Positions 44,596 to 54,985 of a stretch of 64,000 nucleotides of DNA are shown here, piece after piece. Numbering within the stretch: the first letter of the stretch is position 1; each line of letters starts with the position of its first letter. Origin of the DNA: Geothrix limicola (GTDB taxonomy: Bacteria > Acidobacteriota > Holophagae > Holophagales > Holophagaceae); NCBI RefSeq assembly GCF_030268085.1, contig NZ_BSDE01000001.1:868001-932000 (forward strand), written 5' to 3'. A program made the translations under genes and the position numbers. The notes under the pieces were generated by a model. The model saw nothing but the letters and a program-made list of their open reading frames with translations. It searched no databases and was not told the origin of the DNA.

Positions 44596-44804
44596 CTCCC
44601 CGCGTCCGCATCTCCCCCGCAGCCCTCGGCGTCATCCTCGTGCTGCTGGTGATCCAGGTCTACCTCTTCGAAACGGTGCTGGGCGCCGTGCTCGATGGTC
44701 AGCGCAAGGTCCTGCCAGGAGCTTTCGGCGTGTCCCTGGCCCTCACGGCCATCTGCCTCTTCCTCGCCTTCCGCAGCACAGTGGAGCACGGGCCGAAGGA
44801 CTGA
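44592..44804 (+). CDS. Small membrane protein of the molybdo-Rieske cluster
   Basis: A 70-residue protein with two predicted TM helices (about 10-30 and 42-60). It overlaps the Rieske gene by four bases and ends the cluster. I do not recognise a named family; a small stabilising subunit is plausible. Confidence 0.65.
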   Translation: MTPRVRISPAALGVILVLLVIQVYLFETVLGAVLDGQRKVLPGAFGVSLALTAICLFLAFRSTVEHGPKD

Positions 44805-44860
44805 TACGGCCGATGAGAACCCATTCCGGTCGATAGGGCACGGCCAGAACCGAAGATCCT

Positions 44861-44890
44861 TTTCATCACCATCCATCACCGTTCATCACC
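44861..44890 (+). repeat. Three 10-bp tandem units (nnYCATCACC)
   Basis: TTTCATCACC, ATCCATCACC and GTTCATCACC follow each other in the convergent gap. The last two units form the left arm of a longer hairpin. Confidence 0.6.
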
Positions 44891-44923
44891 GGATAAAAGA
44901 ATGTGCCGGAGATGGACGGTGAT
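44875..44923. terminator. Long hairpin between convergent operons
   Basis: A 13-bp arm ATCACCGTTCATC pairs with GATGGACGGTGAT (44911-44923, one mismatch), with an inner CCGG/CCGG pair enclosing an AT-rich loop. It lies between the ends of the molybdo-Rieske and act operons and probably stops both. Confidence 0.5.
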
Positions 44924-44973
44924 AAGAAGAATGGTTCCAGGATCCGCGGGTTCGCGGGCTTCCGATCCGAGCC

Positions 44974-46116
44974 TTAGTCAGCCTGCGGCAGTTCCTGGCT
45001 GGGGTTCACGTCCTTCATGAACACGGGCCAGCAGGCCAGGTGGCCAGCGCCCAGTTGGAGGAGGATGCCGCCCAGCTCGGGCAAGCCGAAGGCCGGCGCG
45101 GCTCCGCGCAGGACCGGCGGCATGATCTGAAGGTAGAGATCCAGCCAGCGCCCCACCAACAGGATGGCGCAGGTCGCCAGCAGCACCGTTTCGCTCGTCT
45201 TCGCCTTCCGCTGGAGCAACAGGACGAAGGGCAGGCCGAAATTCAGCAGCAGGTTCAGGTAGAAGAGGGGCACCCAGGGCGCCTGCAGCAGCAGGCGCAG
45301 GGGGCCCGTTTCCTCGGGGAGGTTCGCGTACCAGATGAGCAGGAACTGGCTGAGGAAGATGTAGGCCCAGAAGCTGCTGAAGGCGAAGAGGAGCTTGCCC
45401 AGGTCATGGTTCTGGGCCTTGGATACGGCGGGAATGAGCCCCACGCGGCGCAGCACGATGGCGCTGATGGTGACGATGGCGATGCCCTGGAGGAACATGC
45501 CGGAAAACCCGTAGATCGCGAAGATGGTACTCGACCAGATGGGCTCGAGGGACATCAGCCAATCGAAGTTCGCCAAGCAGAAGGTGAGGGCGAAGATCAG
45601 GATGAAGGCCGCCGCCCCCCTGCCCTGTCGCGCCAGCCGTCGCCCCGCCCAGATCCAGGCGGCAAAGATCAGGATCACCCGACCGAAGAAGAATGGCGTG
45701 TTCAGCCAAGCGAGCCGCCCGTGCAGCACCGGATCCAGGTCCGCGCCCGGCCTCGCCCAGGGATAGAGCACCGCGGCACCGTAGGCCAGCAACAGCATGA
45801 GGACACCGGCCACGGGCAGCAGGGCCGGCATCGCGCGGTGGGCCTTGAGGATGGGATCGCTCCATCGCGCCCCTGTGATGGACTGGATGGCGAGGAGGAA
45901 GAGCCCGCCGAGCCCCACGCAGGCCAGGTTGAAGGCGGTCAGCAGCAGGTTCGCCCAGCCACGTTCCGCCTGGAGCACCAGGCCGAGCGCGAGCAGCAGG
46001 CCGCCTAGGATCACGAAGGTCCAGGCGCCGCCCTGCAGCCGGTCGCCGATGTCAGCCAGGGTGGGAATGCCGGTCTTGGTCAGATCCCGGACAGGAACCG
46101 TGGAAGATGGGCTCAT
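44974..46116 (-). CDS. actF: Alternative complex III subunit ActF
   Basis: The 380-residue protein has about ten TM helices and the ActF/NrfD-like segments FDWLMSLEPIWSSTIFAIYGFSGMF and FWAYIFLSQFLLIWYANLPEETG. ActF is a quinol-site membrane subunit of alternative complex III, the bacterial replacement for cytochrome bc1. It is the last gene of the act operon and overlaps actDE by four bases. Confidence 0.88.
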   Translation of the reverse strand: MSPSSTVPVRDLTKTGIPTLADIGDRLQGGAWTFVILGGLLLALGLVLQAERGWANLLLTAFNLACVGLGGLFLLAIQSITGARWSDPILKAHRAMPALLPVAGVLMLLLAYGAAVLYPWARPGADLDPVLHGRLAWLNTPFFFGRVILIFAAWIWAGRRLARQGRGAAAFILIFALTFCLANFDWLMSLEPIWSSTIFAIYGFSGMFLQGIAIVTISAIVLRRVGLIPAVSKAQNHDLGKLLFAFSSFWAYIFLSQFLLIWYANLPEETGPLRLLLQAPWVPLFYLNLLLNFGLPFVLLLQRKAKTSETVLLATCAILLVGRWLDLYLQIMPPVLRGAAPAFGLPELGGILLQLGAGHLACWPVFMKDVNPSQELPQAD

Positions 46117-47295
46117 GGCTGGACTCCTCCAGGAAGGGGCGTCACCGCAGGGGCGGAAGTTGGCCTGGCGGCGGCCTTCTGCAGCTCCCGGATGTAGAGC
46201 ACCACCAACCAGCGGTCCTCGCGGCTGAGCAGATCGCCATACCCCTTCATTTTCATCGGCCCGCCGTAGGTCGCGATGTGGAAGAGGCGCCCGTCGGGCA
46301 TGTCCCGGACCAGCGGCGACACGAGCACCGTCGGCGCAAAGGCGCCGCGGTTGACGACCACGCTTCCGTTGTTGTCCCCTTCGCGGCCGTGGCAGGTGGC
46401 GCAGACGCGCTCGAACATGGCCTTCCCCCGGTTGAAGCGGGCCTGGGTGGGCTGGTAGGGGTTGATGAGTTCGCGTCCCGCCCGCTCGGCTTCGGTTTTG
46501 CCTGGCGCGAATGCCAGGGGGGCGGCCCCACTCCTCGAGAGGGTTCCAGGCGGCGGCGCCTGCAGCACCAGACCGCCTCGCAGCACGGCGCTGGCATCAA
46601 AGGCCTGGGCCGATACCGGAGCCCCCATGCCCCCGTCCCAGGCAAGGTTGCGCTTCTGGAAGTCGCGGTTGAACAGCGGAACCGAGGCCACCAGGAGGAA
46701 GGCCGGCAGGCAGGCCAGGATGAGGGCCCCTGCCCCGGCGGGCCGATCCCAGAAAGAGGCGCCTTTCACCAGGCGGTCCTCCACCAGCAGGGACATTTCC
46801 ACGGCTCCGAGCGCATCCAAATCGGCGGCCACCGCAGAGAACTGCGTGTCCATGGCCAGTTCGGCCGCAAGGATGAAGCGATCGTCGTTGGCCCCCGGAT
46901 GCAGGTCGGACACATGCAGGCGGGGCCACATGCGCGCCACCGCGAAGAAGCTGGCCACCACGCCCAGGCCCGCCAGGAGCACCGTCAGTTCGAAGGCCAC
47001 GGGGATGAAGGCCGGCAGCGCGATGAGGGGCTTGCCGCCCATGCGCAATGGGTAGTCGACGGCGGAACTCCAGATCTGGAAACCAAAGGCGAGGGTGAGG
47101 CCCAGGGCCGCAAAAGCCAGACAAGCACGGGGAAGACGCGAGGGACGCACTCCCAGGGCCTCATCCATGCCGTGCACGGGAAAGGGCGAGTAGGTGTCCA
47201 GCACGGTGTGCCCCGCGGCCCGCAGATGCTTGACCGCAAAGAGCAGGCGATCCGGATCGGCGAAGGAGGCGCGGAAGCGGCTGCGGCGGAGGTGC

Positions 47296-47309
<14 letters not shown>
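46113..47309 (-). CDS. Fused ActD-ActE subunit of alternative complex III
   Basis: The 398-residue protein joins two subunits that are normally separate. Residues 1-185 form an ActD (DUF3341) domain with two TM segments (about 62-80 and 95-125). Another TM at 193-213 leads to a class I cytochrome c domain with CATCH (Cys303, Cys306, His307) and a downstream axial Met in the [11 protein letters not shown] segment, equivalent to ActE. The cytochrome would face the periplasm. It starts inside the end of actC (14-bp overlap). Confidence 0.85.
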
Positions 47310-48682
<1,373 letters not shown>

Positions 48683-48693
<11 letters not shown>

Positions 48694-51595
48694 GGTGACC
48701 TCTCTGATTGGGTTCGCCCTCGACATTGCGTATCTTTGTCAGGTAGCTCACGGCCGGTCCGATGCCCAGGTCGCCCAGCACCACGAAGCGCTTGGGATCG
48801 CGCAGGACTTGGCTGATGCGGCTGTCAGGATCCTGCACATCGCCGAAGACGATGGCCTGCGCGGGGCAGCTCTGCATGCAGGCCGGCAGCGCCTCACCGT
48901 CTTTCAACTCGCGCCCTTCATTCTTGGCCGTGATCTTGGCGGCCATGAGGCGCTGGACGCAGAAGGAGCACTTCTCCATGACCCCGCGGCTGCGCACCGT
49001 GACATCAGGGTTCAGACCCAGCCGTTCCAGTTCACTGGCATGGGGATACTCCCACCAGTTGAAGCGGCGCACCTTGTAGGGGCAGTTGTTGGCGCAGTAG
49101 CGGGTGCCCACGCAGCGGTTGTAGACCTGCTGGTTGAGGCCCTCCTCGCTGTGCACGGTGGCCAGCACGGGGCACACGTTCTCGCAGGGGGCCTGGTCGC
49201 ACTGCTGGCACATCATGGGCTGGTGCACAACGCCGGGTTCGGCCTCTGAACCCGTGTAGTAGCGGTCGATGCGCAGCCAGTGCATTTCCCGCTTGCGGGC
49301 CACCTCATCGCGGCCGACCACGGGGATGTTGTTCTCCATCTGGCAGCCCACCACACAGCCGGAACAGCCCGTGCAGGCGCTCAGGTCGATGACCATGGCC
49401 CAGCGGTGGGCGCCGTGTGGATGCTCGCCATAGACCGATGGCCCCACGTGCTCGTGGGGCCGCGCGGAGGCCGGATCGCGCAGGTAGGGGGCCAGGGCCA
49501 TTTCCCGCACCAGCTCCCGGCCTTCGAGGCTGTGGTGGTCCTGCGTGCAGGCCAGTTCCACGCGTCCCGAACCGCGTCGCACCTGGAGGGGCGCCGCCTC
49601 GGCCGCCAGGAATCCCGCCGTGAAGGACCGCCATGGGTAGGCGTTCTTCCCCACGTGAAGTCCGGCCTTGCCCCCCGCGGTGCGGCCGTATCCCAGCGCC
49701 ACCGCGACGGTGCGGTCGTCCAGGCCCGGCTGAACGAGGACCGGCAGTTCCAGCTCCAGGGCATGCCCTTCCGGGCGCAGCCTCAGCAGATCGCCCTGTT
49801 CCAGGCCCAGCCTGGCCGCGGCGGCGGGCGAGACCTGCGCGTAGTTGTCCCAGGTGGCCTTGGTGATGGGGTCGGGCAGCTCCTGGAGGAAGGGGATGTG
49901 GGCGTGGCGGCCATCTCCCAGGCCCACCTTGGCGTAGAGCAGCAGTTCGTAACCACCCTGGTGGGCGGGCCTCGAGGCGCCCTCCACGCGGCCTGCCCGG
50001 TAGCTGGGCGCGTTTCCGGTTTCTATCTGCGCGACGCCCTTCTGCAGAGCCCCGTTCCAGAATGCATCGAAATCAGCGACCCCCTTCTGACGCAGAAACA
50101 CCGCGGTCTTCCAATGCTCGCGCAGGGCCGCGAGGGCCTGGGTGGGGTGGCCCGACCAGGCACCGAGGCTTTCAACGGCGTCGCGAGTGTTGAAGAGCGG
50201 GTTGATCAGGGGCTGCGCCAGGGCGAATGTTCCCGCCACCGCCTCCGAATCGCGCCAAGTCTCCAGCCAATGATGGTCAGGGGCGAGGTGGGTACAGCGG
50301 GCGGCGCTTTCGTCCTCCGTGAGGGCCATGGAGATGCGCAACGGCACCTTTTCGAAGGCGGCCGCGAAGGCGGGTGTCTGGTCGTAGAGGGGATTGGTCC
50401 CCAGGAGGATCAAAGCCCCGATCTTGCCTGCGGCCATGTCTCGGATCAGCGATTCAAGATCCCGGTCATCGCCCTGCTTCTGCAGGCTGGGATGGGCCAG
50501 ATCCACCGTGACGCCCTCATGGCCGAGGGCATGGTTGATCCGTGCGCAGAGTTCCTGTGCCCGAGGGTCATTGAGGCCGCAAAGGAGCAGGCCGTGACCG
50601 CGGTGGCGCAGGAGGGCATGGGCGACGGCCTCCGCCTTGGCCTTCAGGGCGGCAGGCAGGACGCCGACCGGCCCATCAAGATCGGCGTGATGGGCCAGGT
50701 GTTCCAGGAAGATGATCGCTTCGGAGGGCGCCAGGCGAACCCGCTCATCCGCATTGCTGCCCGTGAGCGACATCCCGCTTTCCACCTGGATGTGCTTCGA
50801 CATGGCCTTGGGCCGGTCGGGACCGCGGCGTTCCGCGTAGGCACGGGTGAAGCCCACGGGGTCCAGCCAGGTGCCGAGGAAATCCGCCTCGACACCCACG
50901 ATGAGGTCCGCCTCCTCCAGCCGGTAGTGCGGGACCAGCCGCTGGCCGTGGGTCCGCTCGTAGGCGGCGGCCAGGGCGGCGCAACCGAGGGCGTCGGCCT
51001 GGACGAGGCGGCCATCCTTGAAGGTGCCTAGGAAGGCCAGTACGGCCGCCTTCAGCGTAGGACTGGTGAGGGTTCCGGACAGCACACGGACGGCGCCGCC
51101 GGAGGTCCGCAGCGCGGCGAAGCGATCCGCGAGATCGGCATCCAGCTTCGTCCAGTCCACATCCCCGCCTTCGATGCGCGGGCCGCGCAGACGGGACTCA
51201 TCGTAGAGGCCCCGGGTCTGCACCTGGCCCATGGCGCACAGGCCGCCGCGGTTCAGAGGATGATCCGGATTCCCCTCCAGCTTCACGGGGCGCCCGTCGC
51301 GGCTCTTGGCCAGCACGCCGCACCCGGCGCTGCAGCCTCCGCACACGGTGGCGTACCACTGCGCGACGCCGGGTGTCAGGCCCTCCCGGGCGTTGAGGTA
51401 GGGCATGGCCCTTTCGACCACCTTGCTCTTGCAGCCGAGGGCCAGGCCTGCAGCAAAACTGAGGCCTGAAAAACGGAAGAAGTCCCGGCGGCTGATCTGC
51501 CGGACGCTCTCTCCCACGGGCAGTTCATCCTCGAATTCGGCCTTCCTGGCGCGCACCGTTCCGCGTCGCTCACCGAGGCTTTTCCAGGTCTTCAT
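48683..51595 (-). CDS. actB: Alternative complex III iron-sulfur/molybdopterin-like subunit ActB
   Basis: A 970-residue protein starting with a Tat motif [10 protein letters not shown] (35-44) and lipobox-like LGC, then a molybdopterin-oxidoreductase-like domain (about 80-690) and a ferredoxin domain with [37 protein letters not shown] and CSFCVQRL motifs. ActB in known complexes keeps the fold but has no Mo cofactor, and relays electrons through Fe-S clusters to cytochrome ActE/ActA. The N-terminal [10 protein letters not shown] may bind the first cluster. Confidence 0.93.
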
Positions 51596-51604
51596 GGGGT
51601 CTCC

Positions 51605-52189
51605 TCAGTGATGGCAGGCGGCGCAATCAGTCGGGGCCTGGGCGGGCTTGCCGGCCAACAGCTGTTTCTGGTTTTCGAGGCGATGGCAGGCCAGGCATTC
51701 ACCCATGGCCAGGGCCATGAACTGCTCTACCCGCTCCTCGCCCTGGATCTCGCCATGGCAGGATTGGCAGGCCACCCCGGATCGGACGTGGCGGCTGTGC
51801 GGGAAGGTGACATGGGCGGGCAGGCGGTGGATGCGAACCCATTGGATCCCGCGCCCGCTGACGTAGGCTTCACGGAGCTTCTGGATGTCGGGACTGGGAT
51901 TCGACTTCCCGGCGGGCGTGCCGGCCTTGTTGAGCACGGACTCGTGGCATTTCATGCACGTGCTGAGCGGGGGGATGCCCGCATGGCGGCTCGTTTCCGC
52001 AGCCGAGTGGCAGAATTGGCAATCGATCTTCAGCTCGCCTGCGTGCAGGGCGTGGGAATAGGCGATGGGCTGGATGGGCTTGTAGCCGCTCTGATCCCCC
52101 AGCAGGCGGGTGTCCAGGCTCAAGGCGAAGATCATGAGCGAGGCGCCGAAGGCCACACAGCCCGTGATGGCCACCGTCCTCAGTCTCAT
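51605..52189 (-). CDS. actA: Pentaheme cytochrome c subunit ActA
   Basis: A 194-residue protein with an N-terminal anchor (about 5-26) and five CxxCH motifs: CQFCH, CMKCH, CQSCH, CLACH and CAACH. This is the pentaheme ActA of alternative complex III, on the periplasmic face. It starts inside the stop codon of narI (ATGA overlap), so the nitrate reductase and act genes read as one unit. Confidence 0.92.
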   Translation of the reverse strand: MRLRTVAITGCVAFGASLMIFALSLDTRLLGDQSGYKPIQPIAYSHALHAGELKIDCQFCHSAAETSRHAGIPPLSTCMKCHESVLNKAGTPAGKSNPSPDIQKLREAYVSGRGIQWVRIHRLPAHVTFPHSRHVRSGVACQSCHGEIQGEERVEQFMALAMGECLACHRLENQKQLLAGKPAQAPTDCAACHH

Positions 52190-52860
52190 CGCAGTCCCTT
52201 TCGGTTCCAGATCACCACCTGGGGCCGCCGCCAGTAGTAGAAGACCGGAACCACCAGGAAGTGGACCAGGCGCGTGAAGGGCAGCAGGAGGATCACGGTG
52301 AACCCGCTGAGGAAGTGGACCTTCACCATCCAGGGCAGCGGCACGATGAATTCGGGCCGGGGCGCCAGCTTGACCAGGCTCCACAGGTAGGGCGCGGCAT
52401 TGGTGGAGAACCAGGAGCTGCCCCAGCGGAAGCGGATGGCCACGTCGATGCCGCTGGCCACCTGGAAGAGCAGTACGGCCAGGAGCACGAGGTCTAGGGT
52501 GCTCGTCACCACCTTCACGCGGCGGTCCGCGAACCTTCGGATGATCAGGGCCACCACGCCCACCAGGGCCAGCAGGGCCATGGACAGGCCCGTGATTTCC
52601 AGCAGGTAGAGCCTCAGGGGGCGGGCGTTCCAGGCGATGATCGCCTCGGGCAGGAAGAAGGCGAAGAGATGCCCGGAGAGCACCCAGAGGATGCCCCAGT
52701 GCCATAGGCCCGAGCCCCAGAAGAGGTTCTCCGACTCCAGGAACTGGCTCGACAGGCTCGAATAGCTGAAGGGCCGCCAGGTGAAGCGGAGGATGCTCAC
52801 CACGATGGCCAGCGCGAGGGCCACATAGGGGAATCCCACGAAGAGGAAATTATTCAGCAC
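52186..52860 (-). CDS. narI: Respiratory nitrate reductase gamma subunit (cytochrome b)
   Basis: The 224-residue protein begins MLNNFLFVGFPYVALALAIV and has five TM helices with the NarI haem b histidines (LWHWGILWVLSGHLFAF; VKVHFLSGFTVILLLPFTRLVHF). NarI takes electrons from quinol for NarH and NarG. A GTG at 52860 is used; it overlaps narJ by 11 bases. The end overlaps actA by four bases. Confidence 0.94.
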   Translation of the reverse strand: MLNNFLFVGFPYVALALAIVVSILRFTWRPFSYSSLSSQFLESENLFWGSGLWHWGILWVLSGHLFAFFLPEAIIAWNARPLRLYLLEITGLSMALLALVGVVALIIRRFADRRVKVVTSTLDLVLLAVLLFQVASGIDVAIRFRWGSSWFSTNAAPYLWSLVKLAPRPEFIVPLPWMVKVHFLSGFTVILLLPFTRLVHFLVVPVFYYWRRPQVVIWNRKGLR

Positions 52861-53476
52861 AGGCCGCCTCCGCAGGGGACGACTGGTCCGGGCTTTGCCC
52901 GGGCCGGGCGTGGGGGGGTCCGGGGGGGACGCAGAGGGCCGCATGGTCCGGGCGGTCCCCCTCGGAGGGCATTCGATCCACGGTGAAAATCAGGAAGAGC
53001 GCATGGAGCACATGGACGTAGGGGCTGTCTTTAAGGGCGGGCAGGACCTTCTCCACCGTGGGCAGGATGCAATCGTCCACAAGATCCATGGCGTCCTGGC
53101 GTTCCAGCCTCATGCCCAGGTCCAGCAAGTTCGGGAGGTGGTCCGGCAGGTTCTTGCCTTCTTCGATGCCGTGCTCGTGGAGGTGATGGCGCATCATGGC
53201 CATGAACTGGCCCCGCTGGTACGTCTCGCCGAACAAGTGCCAGCCCGCATCCAGACTGCAATCAGGATTGAGATCGAAACTGCGGGTGAACAGTTCCTGC
53301 AGTTCCCGCAGGTCGAGATCCTTGACCGTGAGGGCGAAGGCCTCCAGGTGTTCCTGGCAGGGATGTCCGGTGGCCATGGCCGCGTCGGCGAGGGAGGCGG
53401 CCAGTTCTGAGGTGCATTCTCCGGGATAGCGGAGCAGCTGGCTGATGGGGGGAATAAGGTGGACAGGTACCTTCAT
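52850..53476 (-). CDS. narJ: Nitrate reductase assembly chaperone
   Basis: A 208-residue soluble helical protein with NarJ features (ISQLLRYPGE, DLRELQELFTRSFDLNPDCSLDAGWHLFGE, YQRGQFMAMM). NarJ holds NarGH until the Mo cofactor is inserted. The ATG is two bases after the narH stop. The last 40 residues are Pro-rich and probably disordered. Confidence 0.9.
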   Translation of the reverse strand: MKVPVHLIPPISQLLRYPGECTSELAASLADAAMATGHPCQEHLEAFALTVKDLDLRELQELFTRSFDLNPDCSLDAGWHLFGETYQRGQFMAMMRHHLHEHGIEEGKNLPDHLPNLLDLGMRLERQDAMDLVDDCILPTVEKVLPALKDSPYVHVLHALFLIFTVDRMPSEGDRPDHAALCVPPGPPHARPGQSPDQSSPAEAACAE

Positions 53477-53478
53477 GA

Positions 53479-54975
53479 TCACATCCCCCTCTGAGGCGCT
53501 TCGCGGAAGCCGAACCCTGAAGCGCCCTTGCGCTCCAACGGATTGGTGAGCACCTCCACCGCCTGCTCGCGATGCGAAGGCGGAATGACGAAGCGCTCCT
53601 CGAAGGTGCAGAGACTGGTGATGCGGTAGATTGCTTCGGCCTGCACGGGATCGCAATCGGCCTCGCGCAGACCTGCCAGAGCCAGCTTCATGTCCACGTC
53701 GCCCACGGTTTGGGCGCGCTTCCATGTGCGAATGGCCAGCATCTTCTTCATGGCGTAGCGCACCGGTGCCTCCTGCCCTGCCCCGAAGAGGTTGGCCAGG
53801 TAGGCCATGGGCAGGCGGGCCTGGTCCAGGGGCGCGAAGATCTCGTCCACGGAGGTGGGATTGAGGGCCACGCCGTTCTCCATGGAGTAGGTGACGGGCC
53901 CGAGGGCCGGCACGTAGAAGAGGCTGGGGAAAGTGCGGTACTCGGGATGGGGCGCCAGGGCCAGGCCCCAGGCCTTCACGAACTGGTAGACCGGGCTCTT
54001 CCGGGCGGCCTGCAGAGTCTGTTCGCTGACGCCGTTCCTGCGGGCCGATTCAATGACAGCCGGATCGTTGGGATCGGCCAGGAGATCGCGGTGAGCCGTC
54101 ACCAGCTCCGCATCGGGCCTGAGGCCGGCGGCCTGGATCTTGTCGGCATCGTAGAGCAGGACGCCCATGTAGCGGATGCGACCCACGCAGGAGTGGAAGC
54201 AGGCGGGGGCCTGGCCCGTTTCCACACGGGGGTAGCAGAGCAGGCACTTCTCGGATTTGCCGGTGCTCCAGTTGTAGAAGACCTTCTTGTAGGGGCAGGC
54301 ACTCACGCAGTAGCGCCAGCCACGGCAGACCTTCTGGTTCACGAGGACGATGCCATCCTCCCCCCGCTTGTAGAGGGCCCCGCTGGGGCAGGCGGCCACA
54401 CAGGCCGGATTCGCGCAGTGGTTGCAGATGCGCGGCAGGTAGAACATCACCAGCGTCTCGATGGAGAGCAGCTGGAGCCGTTGTTCTTCGCTGAGCGCCG
54501 ACAGGTTCACGTCGTTGCGGGCGTAGAGAGTGGAACCGCCCAGATCGTCGTCCCAGTTCGGACCGGCCTCGATGTCGATGTACTCCCCTGTGACCTTGCT
54601 GATAGGGATGGCCGTGGGCTGATCGTCTTGTTCGGGGCCCGTGAAGAGGTCTTCGTAGCGGTAGGTCCAGGGCTCGTAGTACTCGTCCATGGTGGGCATG
54701 GAAGGCTGGTGGAAGATCTTCTGGAGGAACTTGCCCTTGGCCGTGAGGCGCAGCTGGAGCTTGCCGTCCTTCACCACCCAGCCGCCTTTGTATTCCTCCT
54801 GGTTTTCCCACTGGGTGGGATAGCCTGTTCCAGGCTTGGTCTCCACGTTGTTCCACCACATGTAGTCGGCGCCCTTGCGGTCGGTCCACACGTTCTTGCA
54901 GGCGATGGAGCAGGTATGGCAGCCGATGCACTTGTCCAGGTGGAACACCATCGCCACTTGAGAGCGGATATCCAT
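53479..54975 (-). CDS. narH: Nitrate reductase beta subunit (Fe-S)
   Basis: A 498-residue protein with the four NarH cluster motifs: CIGCHTCSIACKNVW (16-30), CNHCANPACVAACPSG, CRGWRYCVSACPYK and CLLCYPR...CFHSCVGR. The Trp in CRGWRYC is the usual sign of a [3Fe-4S] cluster. It carries electrons from NarI haem b to NarG. It lies 10 bases after narG. Confidence 0.96.
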   Translation of the reverse strand: MDIRSQVAMVFHLDKCIGCHTCSIACKNVWTDRKGADYMWWNNVETKPGTGYPTQWENQEEYKGGWVVKDGKLQLRLTAKGKFLQKIFHQPSMPTMDEYYEPWTYRYEDLFTGPEQDDQPTAIPISKVTGEYIDIEAGPNWDDDLGGSTLYARNDVNLSALSEEQRLQLLSIETLVMFYLPRICNHCANPACVAACPSGALYKRGEDGIVLVNQKVCRGWRYCVSACPYKKVFYNWSTGKSEKCLLCYPRVETGQAPACFHSCVGRIRYMGVLLYDADKIQAAGLRPDAELVTAHRDLLADPNDPAVIESARRNGVSEQTLQAARKSPVYQFVKAWGLALAPHPEYRTFPSLFYVPALGPVTYSMENGVALNPTSVDEIFAPLDQARLPMAYLANLFGAGQEAPVRYAMKKMLAIRTWKRAQTVGDVDMKLALAGLREADCDPVQAEAIYRITSLCTFEERFVIPPSHREQAVEVLTNPLERKGASGFGFREAPQRGM

Positions 54976-54985
54976 GTCGGTCCTC

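Noticed and set aside
49280-51031. A 583-codon plus-strand frame opposite actB
   Set aside because: It is fully antisense to actB, with no homology pattern.
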